Under the pieces are notes generated by a model. The model did no database searches and was not told the origin of the DNA. It saw nothing but the letters and a program-made list of their open reading frames with translations. The translations under genes were made by a program, and so were the position numbers. Of a stretch of DNA of 28,586 nucleotides, positions 16,223-27,095 are shown piece after piece. Source of the DNA: S144-45 sp015494035 (lineage in GTDB: Bacteria > Pseudomonadota > Gammaproteobacteria > Xanthomonadales > Marinicellaceae); contig JALUIX010000072.1 of the NCBI GenBank assembly GCA_027057345.1, forward strand, positions 1 to 28,586. Direction: 5' to 3'. Position 1 is the stretch's first letter. Each line of letters begins with the position of its first letter.

Positions 16223-16279
16223 GGCGAGGCAGGCCAGCGGCAGCCAACCGCACTTCCTGTTATTCTTTTTTGCTTTAAC

Positions 16280-16307
16280 TTGCTGAGATAAGATACTGAT
16301 TTATAAG
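16280..16307 (+). promoter_or_regulatory. Candidate sigma-70 promoter of acnA
   Basis: TTGCTG (16280-16285) and TATAAG (16302-16307) are 16 bases apart in the 225-base gap between hflD and acnA. The -10 matches 5 of 6. It would give a leader of about 130 bases containing the inverted repeat at 16348-16391. The gap shows no convincing terminator for hflD; only a 4-base-pair stem (GCGG/CCGC) followed at a distance by a T-run. Confidence 0.4.
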
Positions 16308-16347
16308 GATATTAGCGGAAGCTAAATTACCACGGCTAGTGACAATT

Positions 16348-16391
16348 CCGGCAAAAAAACGGATAATACCGGCCTGATTTTTTTGCGCCGG
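16348..16391 (+). repeat. Inverted repeat in the acnA leader
   Basis: CCGGC followed by seven A (16348-16359) is complementary to seven T, a GC bulge, and GCCGG (16378-16391). The 12-pair stem encloses a smaller CGG-ATAATA-CCG hairpin (16360-16371). The octamer CCGGCCTG also occurs twice, at 16369 and 16388. The T-run lies inside the right arm rather than after it, so it is not a classic terminator, though the small inner hairpin followed by seven T could act as one. Confidence 0.55.
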
Positions 16392-16447
16392 CCTGGCGGC
16401 TGTGCAAACACAACCCGACACTTCATCATCACCTTGAGGAATCACCC

Positions 16448-19099
<2,652 letters not shown>

Positions 19100-19122
19100 T
19101 CGGACTGACAAAGCCCGTAGAC

Positions 19123-19150
19123 AAAAAACCGGTCATCTGGCCGGTTTTTT
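19123..19150. terminator. Bidirectional intrinsic terminator between acnA and ssb
   Basis: AAAAAACCGG and CCGGTTTTTT form a perfect 10-base-pair stem around the eight-base loop TCATCTGG, 23 bases after the acnA stop. Because A-runs and T-runs flank the stem symmetrically, it should stop transcription from both sides: acnA on the plus strand and ssb on the minus strand. Confidence 0.88.
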
Positions 19151-19166
19151 CTATAGGAAACCAAAC

Positions 19167-19189
19167 AGCCCCGGATTCCGGGGCTTTTT
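19167..19189 (+). terminator. Second tandem intrinsic terminator after acnA
   Basis: AGCCCCGG and CCGGGGCT form an 8-base-pair GC-rich stem with an ATT loop followed by TTTTT (19185-19189). It acts only in the plus direction, since no T-run follows on the minus strand, and backs up the first terminator. Confidence 0.85.
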
Positions 19190-19202
19190 GCAGCGTGCTG
19201 GG

Positions 19203-19220
19203 CGCACCCAATCAGGTGCG
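19203..19220 (-). repeat. Small hairpin just after ssb
   Basis: CGCACC and GGTGCG flank CAATCA, giving a 6-base-pair stem 13 bases beyond the ssb stop. There is no T-run on the minus strand, so it is more likely a 3'-end stabilizer in front of the bidirectional terminator than a terminator itself. Confidence 0.4.
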
Positions 19221-19233
19221 TGGACAATATAAC

Positions 19234-19713
19234 CTAGAACGGGATGTCGTCGTCGAAGTCGTCCATGGGCGGTGTTTGTGCCGGGGGATTATTGTAGCCG
19301 CCCTGTTGCTGTTGTGGCCGTTGTTGGCGTTGGGGCGCGGCTGGCGCTCCGCCAAAGGGGGCCTGGCCGCCGGAAGGGTTGCTGCCCAGCATTTGCATTT
19401 CATTGGCGACGATTTCGGTGGTGTAGCGATCCATGCCGTTTTTGTCCTGCCATTTGCGGGTTTGCAGCTTGCCTTCAATGTAGACCTGTCGGCCCTTGCG
19501 CAGGTATTCGCCCGCGATTTCCGCCAGGCGCCCGAAAAACACAATGCGGTGCCATTCGGTTTTTTCCTGCTTCTGGCCGGTGTTTTTGTCTGTCCATGAT
19601 TCGGTGGTGGCCACCGTAATGTTGGTGACGGCTGATCCATTGGTGGTGGTGCGCACTTCCGGGTCCTGGCCCAGGTTGCCCACCAGAATGACTTTATTGA
19701 TGCCTCTTGCCAT
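19234..19713 (-). CDS. ssb: Single-stranded DNA-binding protein
   Basis: The 159-residue protein binds single-stranded DNA in replication, repair and recombination. The OB-fold covers about residues 1-110: ARGINKVILVGNLGQDPEVR, TEWHRIVFFGRLAEIAGEYL and KGRQVYIEGKLQTRKW. A short Gln/Pro/Gly linker follows, and the protein ends in the conserved acidic tip DDFDDDIPF, which recruits partner proteins. It lies downstream of the MFS gene on the same strand, the order also known from Pseudomonas, but with a 142-base gap that may hold its own promoter. The start is preceded by ACGAG at short spacing. Confidence 0.97.
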   Translation of the reverse strand: MARGINKVILVGNLGQDPEVRTTTNGSAVTNITVATTESWTDKNTGQKQEKTEWHRIVFFGRLAEIAGEYLRKGRQVYIEGKLQTRKWQDKNGMDRYTTEIVANEMQMLGSNPSGGQAPFGGAPAAPQRQQRPQQQQGGYNNPPAQTPPMDDFDDDIPF

Positions 19714-19760
19714 AATCTCGTTACTCGTAAATTAACAGTTTTAATGAGTGATGATGTCGC

Positions 19761-19777
19761 TGCCGCTGGTTGCGGCA
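19761..19777 (-). repeat. Hairpin between the MFS gene and ssb
   Basis: TGCCGC and GCGGCA form a 6-base-pair stem around TGGTT in the 142-base gap between the MFS stop (19856) and the ssb start (19713). No U-run follows on the minus strand, so it is not a clear terminator. No convincing promoter was recognised in the gap. Confidence 0.4.
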
Positions 19778-19855
19778 ACGCCAGTGAATTGTAGCACGCA
19801 GCCAGTGGCTTACGGGGGAGGAAGTGGCCCACGACCGGCATCCGGGTTCCTAACT

Positions 19856-21064
19856 TCAGGCCTGCTCTGGCTGATGCACCCTGCGATTGACCAGCCACAC
19901 CAGGGCCGCGGTCACCAGCACCAGTGCGGCGGTGCCAAAAAAGACGCTTTCATAGCCATTTCGCATGAGGTAACCAGCCAGTGCCGAACCCACAAAGGCG
20001 CCGATAAACTGGCTGGAGGAATACATGCCCATGGCCGCGCCGCGAAATTTTTCCCCCGCCAGTCGCGACAGCCAGGCAGGCATGCCCGCTTCCAGAAAAT
20101 TGAACATACCAAAGAACAGCACCAGCACCGCTGCCACGGTCACAATGGAACGAAGCGCAAAGGGCATCATCAACTGGGACAGGCCCAGCCCCAGGAGCCC
20201 GGAAAAAATGTACTGCGCGTGGCGACCAGATTTCTCCATTTTGATGATCAGTGGCAACATGATGCCCACCGACAGCACCAATACCGGCAAGTACAGGCGT
20301 CCGTGCAGTTCCGGCGGAAAGTGCAGTTTTTCATTCAGGGCCAAGGGCAAAGCGACAAACATGGCCGTCATAACCGCGTGCAGCACAAACACGGACATAT
20401 CCAGCGCCAGCAACTGCGGGTTTTTGAGGGTGCTGATGAGTTCAGCCAGCGAAAAGCGGGTACTTTTGTGCCGCTTGGGCTCGGTCACAAACAGGTGCAG
20501 CTGAATCAGCGCCAGGGTGGCCAGCACCGCGGTCAGCCAGAACAGGCCGGACATGCCGATTCTGGCATACAGCACCGGCCCGGTGATAAAGGCCAGCATG
20601 AAGGCCGCACCGATGCTCATGCCAATAATGGCCATGACCCGCCCACGCACTTCTTCGCGGCTGATGTCGGCCACCAGCGCCATGCCCACTGAGGCGATGG
20701 CTCCCATGCCCTGCACCGCCCGGCCAATGATAATGGTGTGAATGTCGGTGGCGGTGGCGGCAATGATGCTGCCGATAATAAAAAACAACAGGCCGACGGT
20801 AAGCACCGGCTTGCGGCCAAAAATATCCGACAGCAGCCCCATGGGAATCTGCAACAGGGCCTGGGTCAGGCCGTATATGCCCAGTGCCATGCCAATAAGC
20901 ATGGGCGTGCTGTGTGGCAGGGATTTCGCGTAAACCGAAAACACGGGCATGATCAGAAACAGCCCGTACATGCGCAGGGCAATGAGGATGGCCACGCTGA
21001 CCGCTGCGCGTTTTTCTTCCGGCAACAAGGCAACGCGGTGGCTGGAACGTTCAGTTTTTGACAT
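19856..21064 (-). CDS. MFS transporter (drug-efflux type)
   Basis: This 402-residue membrane protein has about 12 hydrophobic helices. The MFS motif A loop is GLLSDIFGRKPVL (between helices 2 and 3), followed by GRAVQGMGAIASVGMALVADIS, and the motif C-like region is around GAAFMLAFITGPV, which is seen in antiporters of the DHA1 group. The first 20 residues are cytoplasmic and polar. It resembles the membrane part of YajR without the C-terminal extra domain. The substrate is unknown. AAGGA precedes the start by eight bases. It lies 32 bases after ilvE on the same strand and upstream of ssb, an arrangement also found in Pseudomonas. Confidence 0.9.
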   Translation of the reverse strand: MSKTERSSHRVALLPEEKRAAVSVAILIALRMYGLFLIMPVFSVYAKSLPHSTPMLIGMALGIYGLTQALLQIPMGLLSDIFGRKPVLTVGLLFFIIGSIIAATATDIHTIIIGRAVQGMGAIASVGMALVADISREEVRGRVMAIIGMSIGAAFMLAFITGPVLYARIGMSGLFWLTAVLATLALIQLHLFVTEPKRHKSTRFSLAELISTLKNPQLLALDMSVFVLHAVMTAMFVALPLALNEKLHFPPELHGRLYLPVLVLSVGIMLPLIIKMEKSGRHAQYIFSGLLGLGLSQLMMPFALRSIVTVAAVLVLFFGMFNFLEAGMPAWLSRLAGEKFRGAAMGMYSSSQFIGAFVGSALAGYLMRNGYESVFFGTAALVLVTAALVWLVNRRVHQPEQA

Positions 21065-21096
21065 GACAGGTTTCCTTATGGGGCATTGCTTCAGTG

Positions 21097-22020
21097 TTAG
21101 CTGGCCAGTTGCTCGTTACCGGCCACGGGTGTCAGGAATGACTGGTAGGCCGGTACGCGGCCATGCACCACGTCCTGATACAGCTGTTTGATTTGTGCTG
21201 TTATGGGGCCAACTTGCCCATTTCCAATGGGCTGATCGTTGATGGAGCCGATGGGTGTGACTTCCACTGCGGTGCCGGTGAAAAAGGCTTCATCGGCTTG
21301 CAGGGCGTCTTCCAGCCTCAGGTTCCTTTCTTCCACCGGCAAACCCTGATCCCTGGCCAGTTGCATGATGGTGGCGCGGGTGATGCCGGGCAGGATGTGC
21401 CCCAGTGGCGGGGTCAGCAATTTGCCATCGGCGACAATAAAAAAGTTTTCCCCTGCCCCTTCGGCAATGTGGTCATCGGCCGTTAGAAACAGGGCTTCGT
21501 GGTAATGGGTGTTCTGGATTTCCAGCGAGGACAAGATGCCATTGACATAGTGACCGCAGATTTTGGCATCAATGACCGTGGCTTCGGGGTTGATGCGGCG
21601 GTACTTGCTGACCTTGATATCGATCAGTTCATGGGCAAAATACGCATCCCATTCCCAGCAGGCAATAGCCAGCTCATTGGGGTTGCCCTTGGCGGAGACG
21701 CCCAGTTCCCCAAAACCAAAATAGGCAATGGGGCGAATGTAGCCATAATTGAGGCCATTGCGGCGCACGGTCTCGACGATGGCATCAAAAATGGCCGGCC
21801 CGTCCCAGGGCAGGTCCATGCCCAGTACGCCGCAGGAATACACCAGCCGGTCCACGTGTTCTTGCAAGCGGAAAATCGCCGGGCCTTTTTCGGTCGGGTA
21901 CAGGCGAATGCCTTCAAAGGCCCCACCGCCGTAATGCAAGGTGTGGGTCAAAACGTGAGTGAGTGCGTCGTCCCACTGAATCAGCTGGCCGTTTTTCCAT
22001 ATCCAGGGTGTTTTTTTCAT
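21097..22020 (-). CDS. ilvE: Branched-chain amino acid aminotransferase
   Basis: The 307-residue PLP enzyme (fold type IV) carries out the last step of leucine, isoleucine and valine synthesis, or the first step of their breakdown. The N-terminal THTLHYGGGAFEGIRLY and LQEHVDRL segments, the PLP-binding lysine Lys153 in DAKICGHYVN, the AEGAGENFFIV motif near 190 and TGTAVEVTPIGSI near the C-terminus are all typical of IlvE. Length is normal. It lies 50 bases downstream of fadH. The ribosome-binding site is weak. A D-amino-acid aminotransferase or aminodeoxychorismate lyase has the same fold, but the motifs favour IlvE. Confidence 0.94.
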   Translation of the reverse strand: MKKTPWIWKNGQLIQWDDALTHVLTHTLHYGGGAFEGIRLYPTEKGPAIFRLQEHVDRLVYSCGVLGMDLPWDGPAIFDAIVETVRRNGLNYGYIRPIAYFGFGELGVSAKGNPNELAIACWEWDAYFAHELIDIKVSKYRRINPEATVIDAKICGHYVNGILSSLEIQNTHYHEALFLTADDHIAEGAGENFFIVADGKLLTPPLGHILPGITRATIMQLARDQGLPVEERNLRLEDALQADEAFFTGTAVEVTPIGSINDQPIGNGQVGPITAQIKQLYQDVVHGRVPAYQSFLTPVAGNEQLAS

Positions 22021-22070
22021 GCGTTTTCTGCCAATAGGTTGCGAGTAAAAGAAGGGCCGGGTTCTGCAAA

Positions 22071-24137
22071 CTATAACCGCAGGCCCAGCAATGTGCCCTG
22101 ACGGATGGCGCGTTTGGCATCCAGTTCACCGGCCTTGTCGGCACCACCGATAACATGCACAGGCATGTCCTCCGGCAGCCCGGGCAACAGGTCGCGCACG
22201 GACTCCTGTCCGGCACAGACAATGACATTGTCCACCGGCAGCAGGAGCGGCTTTTCATCCTTGATCAAGTGCAAGCCGGCCTCGTCAATTTTTTCATACT
22301 GCACGCCAATCAGTGTCTTGACGCCGCGTTTGCGCAAGGACAGACGGTGAATCCAGCCAGTGGTTTTGCCCAGCGTCTTGCCGGGTTTGGTGGTTTTGCG
22401 TTGCAACAGCCAGATTTCCCGTGGGCTCGGGCTGTGCTGGGCATCGGTCAGACCACCCTCGGTTTTGACTTCCGGATCAATGCCCCATTCGCGGCAGAAT
22501 GCCTGCGGGTCTTCATACACGGCCGGATTGCTTTCGGACAACAGCTCGGCCACATCGAAGCCGATGCCACCGGCGCCAATGATGGCCACTTTCTGACCGG
22601 CTTCACGCCGCCCGGCAATCAGGTCATTGTATACAATCACTTTGGGATGGTCTATGCCCGGAATGGGCGGAACCCGGGGTTTAACACCCGTGGCCAGCAC
22701 AACCTGGTCGAAATTTTTCAGCGCTTCAGCCGAGGCTACCGTATTGAACCGCATGTCCACCCCGTAACGCTGCATTTCTTCGCAGAAATAACGAATGGTG
22801 TTTTCAAACTCGGCCTTGCCGGGAATGCGCGCGGCCAGTTTGAACTGCCCACCGGGTTGACCCGATGCTTCAAACAACGTGACTTTGTGTCCGCGCTCTG
22901 CCAGGGTTTTGGCCGCACTCATGCCCGCTGGCCCGGCACCGACCACGGCAATTTGCTGCGGTTTTTCCGTTGGCTTGACCGTGTATTCAGTTTCGTAGCA
23001 CGCCAGGGGATTGACCAGACAGGTGGCGCGTTGTTTCCGGAAAACGTGATCCAGGCAGGCCTGATTGCAGGCAATGCAGGTGTTGATGCGTTGCGGCAGG
23101 CCCAGCCGGACTTTCTTGACGAAATCCGGGTCAGCAAGAAAGGGCCGCGCCATGGAAACCATATCGGCCTGTTCACTGGCGATAATGTTTTCGGCCACCG
23201 CCGGATCGTTGATACGGTTGGTGGCAATCAATGGAATATCCAGCGCTTTTTTCATGCGTTCGGTAACCCAGGCAAAACCGGCCCTGGGCACCAGCGTGGC
23301 AATGGTGGGCACGCGCGATTCGTGCCAGCCAATGCCGGTGTTAATGAGCGTGACGCCCAGCGCCTGCAAGCGCTTGCCCAGGGCCACAATTTCATCCCAG
23401 GTACTGCCTTCATGCACCAGATCGAGCATGGAAAGGCGGAAAATAATGATGAACTCCGGCCCCACGGCCTGTCGAACCCGCTCGGTCACTTCCAGCGCAA
23501 AACGCATCCGATGGGCATACGGCCCGCCCCATTCATCCTGGCGTTTATTGGTCCGCTTAGCCAGAAACTCATTGATCAAATAGCCTTCCGAACCCATAAT
23601 TTCCACACCGTCGTAACCGGCTTCCTGTGCCAGCAAGGCGGTGTTGACGTAATCGCGTAGCTGTTTTTCCACCCCGCGCGGCGTCAGGGCTTTTGGCTTG
23701 AAAGGCGTAATGGGCGACTGAATGGCGGAAGGGGCGACCGAAAAGGGGTGATAGCCATAGCGGCCGGCGTGCAGAATCTGCATGCAGATTTTGCCCCCGG
23801 CTGCATGCACTGCCCGGGTCACCAGGGTGTGCCGTTTGACCTGAAAGCGGTACTTGAGAAAACCGGAAAATGGCGACAACCAGGCCCGGATATTGGGGGT
23901 AATGCCGCCGGTGACCATCAAGCCCACCTCGCCTTCGGCCCGGCGGGCAAAATACGCTGCCAGTTTGTGATAATCCCGCGCACGATCTTCCAGGCCCGTG
24001 TGCATGGAACCCATCAATACCCGGTTTTTTAAGGTGGTAAACCCCAGATCCAGTGGTTGCAACAGGTGGGGATAGGCATTGTGCCCCTCCTGTGTTTCAA
24101 CCGCTTTATTGGGTTTTTCCTGAGTGCTTTGGGTCAT
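22071..24137 (-). CDS. fadH: 2,4-dienoyl-CoA reductase (NADPH)
   Basis: This 688-residue iron-sulfur flavoenzyme reduces 2,4-dienoyl-CoA so that polyunsaturated fatty acids can enter beta-oxidation. The N-terminal TIM barrel (about 23-390) binds FMN and contains the catalytic Tyr186 in GSEGYLINEF and His272 in TGIGWHESR. The 4Fe-4S ligands Cys354, Cys357, Cys361 and Cys373 lie in CIACNQACLDHVFRKQRATC. FAD and NADPH sites follow at VVGAGPAGMSAA and AIIGAGGIGFDVAE. Every key residue is exactly 20 positions later than in Escherichia coli FadH because of an extra polar N-terminus. The start at 24137 has GAGG at good spacing, supporting the longer form. It follows nagZ after 22 bases. Confidence 0.95.
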   Translation of the reverse strand: MTQSTQEKPNKAVETQEGHNAYPHLLQPLDLGFTTLKNRVLMGSMHTGLEDRARDYHKLAAYFARRAEGEVGLMVTGGITPNIRAWLSPFSGFLKYRFQVKRHTLVTRAVHAAGGKICMQILHAGRYGYHPFSVAPSAIQSPITPFKPKALTPRGVEKQLRDYVNTALLAQEAGYDGVEIMGSEGYLINEFLAKRTNKRQDEWGGPYAHRMRFALEVTERVRQAVGPEFIIIFRLSMLDLVHEGSTWDEIVALGKRLQALGVTLINTGIGWHESRVPTIATLVPRAGFAWVTERMKKALDIPLIATNRINDPAVAENIIASEQADMVSMARPFLADPDFVKKVRLGLPQRINTCIACNQACLDHVFRKQRATCLVNPLACYETEYTVKPTEKPQQIAVVGAGPAGMSAAKTLAERGHKVTLFEASGQPGGQFKLAARIPGKAEFENTIRYFCEEMQRYGVDMRFNTVASAEALKNFDQVVLATGVKPRVPPIPGIDHPKVIVYNDLIAGRREAGQKVAIIGAGGIGFDVAELLSESNPAVYEDPQAFCREWGIDPEVKTEGGLTDAQHSPSPREIWLLQRKTTKPGKTLGKTTGWIHRLSLRKRGVKTLIGVQYEKIDEAGLHLIKDEKPLLLPVDNVIVCAGQESVRDLLPGLPEDMPVHVIGGADKAGELDAKRAIRQGTLLGLRL

Positions 24138-24159
24138 TTCTGCCTCGTATTATTTGACT

Positions 24160-25221
24160 TTAGTTTTCCTGTCTAACTTGTTGACTCATAAGGTTTTTTG
24201 CCAGGGCTTCTAGCTCAACCAGGTTGCGTCGCATGGCCACCCATATTTGCTGTTGCCAAAAGGGTCTGGAATCAGTGCGCACAGCCTCCCCACGCAGTGA
24301 CAGACAGGCCTGTCTGGCTTTTCTGGGTGGCGCTTTAACCGGGAAGGAATGCAGCAGTTCGGCGGTTAGTTCCGGCGTGCAGGTCAGGGCAATATCTGCC
24401 CCGGCTTCGACACAGGCACGATAACGTCCGGCCACGTCCCCGGCACAAAAAGCCGCCTCCATGCCCAGGTCGTCACTGATAATAGCACCTGCAAAACCCA
24501 GTTCCCCACGCAGCACCTGTTGAGTCCAGTGACTGGAGAAGCCCGCCGGCGCATCACAGCCACTAGCGTAGATGACGTGTGACATCATGACCGCATCCAG
24601 TTTGTCCTGTTTGATCAGGCGCGCAAAAGGCCGCATGTCCTGGTGAAAAATGGTAGCCACTGGCCGCCGGTCGACGGGCAATTCATGGTGTGAATCGGCC
24701 TTGACCGTGCCATGGCCGGGAAAGTGCTTGCCGGTGGTTTTCATGCCCGCGGTATGCATGGCCCCGCAGTAAATGCCCCCCAGTTCCGCCACCACATCAG
24801 GGTCGGCAGAAAAGGCGCGATCGCCAATCACCTCCGAGCCGTTATCAATGTCCAGCACTGGCGCAAAGCTCAGGTCAACGCCCACAGAAAGCAGCTCGGT
24901 GGCCATCAACCAGCCATGGACATGGGCCAATGCCCGCGCCAGGTCTGGATCCCGCGCATACGCCGCGCCGATTGCACCCAGGGCAGGCAAGCGCGTAAAT
25001 GGCAAATCAAAACGGGCCACGCGACCGCCTTCCTGATCCACGGTAATGAGAAAATCACGCCCCTTGAGTGCCCGGATTTGCCGAACCAGCGCCTGCAACT
25101 GGGTATAGTCGCGGTAGTTGCGCTTGAACAGGATCACGCCCTGCACCAGCGGGTGCTGCAAGAGGCGGTGATCGTCTTCGGTGAGTCGTTCTCCGGCAAT
25201 GCCGGTGATCAGGGCGGTCAT
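24160..25221 (-). CDS. nagZ: Beta-N-acetylhexosaminidase (peptidoglycan recycling)
   Basis: The 353-residue cytoplasmic glycoside hydrolase family 3 enzyme removes GlcNAc from anhydro-muropeptides during cell-wall recycling. The substrate motif KHFPGHG is at 165-171, the catalytic Asp-His pair at Asp176/His178 in DSHHELP and the nucleophile Asp250 in ISDDLGMEA, each two positions after the Salmonella enzyme. It starts in an ATGA overlap with the upstream FG-GAP gene, which is an unusual partner. In function it connects to amgK-murU in the other half of the window: NagZ helps release sugars that AmgK and MurU reuse. The C-terminal 70 or so residues beyond the barrel are poorly conserved. Confidence 0.96.
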   Translation of the reverse strand: MTALITGIAGERLTEDDHRLLQHPLVQGVILFKRNYRDYTQLQALVRQIRALKGRDFLITVDQEGGRVARFDLPFTRLPALGAIGAAYARDPDLARALAHVHGWLMATELLSVGVDLSFAPVLDIDNGSEVIGDRAFSADPDVVAELGGIYCGAMHTAGMKTTGKHFPGHGTVKADSHHELPVDRRPVATIFHQDMRPFARLIKQDKLDAVMMSHVIYASGCDAPAGFSSHWTQQVLRGELGFAGAIISDDLGMEAAFCAGDVAGRYRACVEAGADIALTCTPELTAELLHSFPVKAPPRKARQACLSLRGEAVRTDSRPFWQQQIWVAMRRNLVELEALAKNLMSQQVRQEN

Positions 25222-27095
25222 GGCGTGCGGGCAGCTTCAGACTGCTGTGCTTCCGGCAGGCTTATTTCATGCAAGCGATCAGGGGCCAGCACATCGGTGA
25301 TTTGTGTGCTGCCATCAGGCCAGGTAATTTTGAGGCGGTGGCCGGCTGTGGAGTGGCCCAAACCAAAAGTGATCACCGATTCGGTTTGTGCCAGGTAACT
25401 GCGGGTCAGACTGTGCAGCACCGCAGGCCGCAGGGGGTTCCCGTCGGCGTCCAGCAGTTGCACACGCGCGCCGATGGCATCCGGGTTGCCCTTGCCTCCT
25501 CGCAGGCGCGCCCGCAACCAGTGACCGGTCTCACTTTGGTTGATAAACAGCAGCGCCGGCCGGTTCACCTGTGTGAGCACAATGTCCAGATCGCCGTCGG
25601 CATCCACATCGCCATAGCTGGCCGCGCGGCCCACCACATCCAGTCGCGTCAGGTCGCCGGCTTTTTCCACCGGCACAAACGTCCGAGGGCAATCATTACC
25701 GCAGTTCCAGAACAACTGGCTTTTCTGGGCATAATGCTGGGCCGGCTGGACGCGATTGATTTCGTTTTCCACGTGGCCGTTGGTCTGAAAAAAGTCGGGT
25801 CGTCCGTCCAGGTCGTAATCAAAGAAAAACAGACCGAAGCTGAGTGCATGGCGGCTTTTGGGTCCCACCCCGATAATGACCGATTCATCGGTAAAAAAAG
25901 GCTGTTGTCCGCGCTTGACGTAGAAAGATGTCATCTCGTTGGCAAAGTTACCGATGCTCAAGGCCACATCGTCTGTGTTCCTGAAATGGGAGGCATCCAG
26001 CCCCATGGCGCCGGTGGCCTTGCCACTGGCATCATAAGCCACACCATAACGGTCTGCCGATTCGACAAAATGGCCCTGGCCGTCATTGACAAATAAAAAG
26101 TTGCCGCTGGTGTCATTGGCCACCGCCACGTCCAGCCAGCCGTCATCGTTCACATCCAGAAACGCCAGCGCCAAGCCCTTGCCCGAAGGTTTGCCGGTGG
26201 CCGGGTTAAGCACCTTAAGACCGGCACTTTCAGTCACGTCCACCAATGTGCCCGAGCGGTTTTCGAACAGGCAGTTCCAACTGCCGGGGAAATTGCTGGG
26301 TGGTCCGTAAGCCCGGCCAATACCGTCCAGGCGGTAGTCGGCCAGGTAATCTAACTCCTTGTTCCATTGCACGTAGTTAACCACGAACAGGTCCAGGTCG
26401 CCGTCCTTGTCGTAATCGAAGAAGCCGGCCGAGGTGCTCCAGCCATCGTCCATGCAGTCCAGTGGCTGATCCGATTCAACAAATTTATGTCCCTGCTGAT
26501 TGATAAACAGCCGGTTTTTACCCACCGCCGCCACAAACAGATCGCGCCAGCCATCGCCATTCACGTCACCCACGGCCACACCAGTGCCATAAAAGGTTTT
26601 ATCCAATCCAAAGGCCAAGGTGGCATCGCTGAAGCGACCGCTGCCATTGTTCAGGAACAGTTTTTGCGTGGGCGCATGCGCAGGTTGCGGATCCCAGGGC
26701 CAGGCGCTGCCATTGGCAAAAAACAGGTCATCATCGCCGTCGTTATCCACATCAATGAAGGCCACGCCAGAACCCATGGTTTCTGGCAGCATGCGTTCTC
26801 CCCGGGCACCACTGTACTGAATCATGTCAATACCACGCTGCCTGCCCTGCTCTTGGAAATCCGTGGGCGGTGGCTTTTTGTCCAGGGTAACAGGCTGCAT
26901 GGCGCGCGGAGCCTCAAAGGCCGTCTTGTCAGCAAGCGGTTGTGCCGGGCTGTCATCGCGCAAAAGCCACCACAGCCCCGCCCCAATGAGCGCCACTAAC
27001 GCCAGTGCCTGCAACGAGCGTTTGAAAAACACCTCAATCACCTGCTGATCCTCGCCACGAGTGTGGCGTTGATTTTGGGGGTTGGTTTTTTTCAT
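25218..27095 (-). CDS. Membrane-anchored FG-GAP / ASPIC-UnbV (CRTAC1-type) protein
   Basis: This 625-residue protein has a cytoplasmic basic N-terminus and one membrane helix at about 28-46, then a large domain predicted to be outside the inner membrane. Six calcium-binding-type loops of FG-GAP/VCBS beta-propeller repeats are visible: DVDNDGDDD (115), DVNGDGWRD (177), DYDKDGDLD (227), DVNDDGWLD (314), DYDLDGRPD (426) and DVDADGDLD (496). The C-terminal 530-605 part fits the ASPIC/UnbV domain (GARVQLLDADG, SYLAQTESVITFGLG, ITWPDGS). Four Cys (214, 275, 465, 469) may form disulfides. Proteins of this CRTAC1-like family have no established bacterial function. It overlaps both neighbours by four bases, so it should be co-translated with the TPR protein and nagZ. 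Confidence 0.88.
   Translation of the reverse strand: MKKTNPQNQRHTRGEDQQVIEVFFKRSLQALALVALIGAGLWWLLRDDSPAQPLADKTAFEAPRAMQPVTLDKKPPPTDFQEQGRQRGIDMIQYSGARGERMLPETMGSGVAFIDVDNDGDDDLFFANGSAWPWDPQPAHAPTQKLFLNNGSGRFSDATLAFGLDKTFYGTGVAVGDVNGDGWRDLFVAAVGKNRLFINQQGHKFVESDQPLDCMDDGWSTSAGFFDYDKDGDLDLFVVNYVQWNKELDYLADYRLDGIGRAYGPPSNFPGSWNCLFENRSGTLVDVTESAGLKVLNPATGKPSGKGLALAFLDVNDDGWLDVAVANDTSGNFLFVNDGQGHFVESADRYGVAYDASGKATGAMGLDASHFRNTDDVALSIGNFANEMTSFYVKRGQQPFFTDESVIIGVGPKSRHALSFGLFFFDYDLDGRPDFFQTNGHVENEINRVQPAQHYAQKSQLFWNCGNDCPRTFVPVEKAGDLTRLDVVGRAASYGDVDADGDLDIVLTQVNRPALLFINQSETGHWLRARLRGGKGNPDAIGARVQLLDADGNPLRPAVLHSLTRSYLAQTESVITFGLGHSTAGHRLKITWPDGSTQITDVLAPDRLHEISLPEAQQSEAARTP

Noticed and set aside
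16223..16275. Intrinsic terminator after hflD
   Set aside because: The only stem is four base pairs (GCGG/CCGC) and the T-run begins well after it, so it is too weak to call.
19748..20692. 314-codon plus-strand open frame opposite the MFS transporter
   Set aside because: The translation is rich in His and Gln with no membrane or domain pattern, typical of the reverse of a hydrophobic protein gene.
22155..23660. 501-codon plus-strand open frame opposite fadH
   Set aside because: It is the antisense shadow of fadH, whose active-site and cluster residues are all intact; the plus-strand translation shows no family motif and has low-complexity GC-driven composition.
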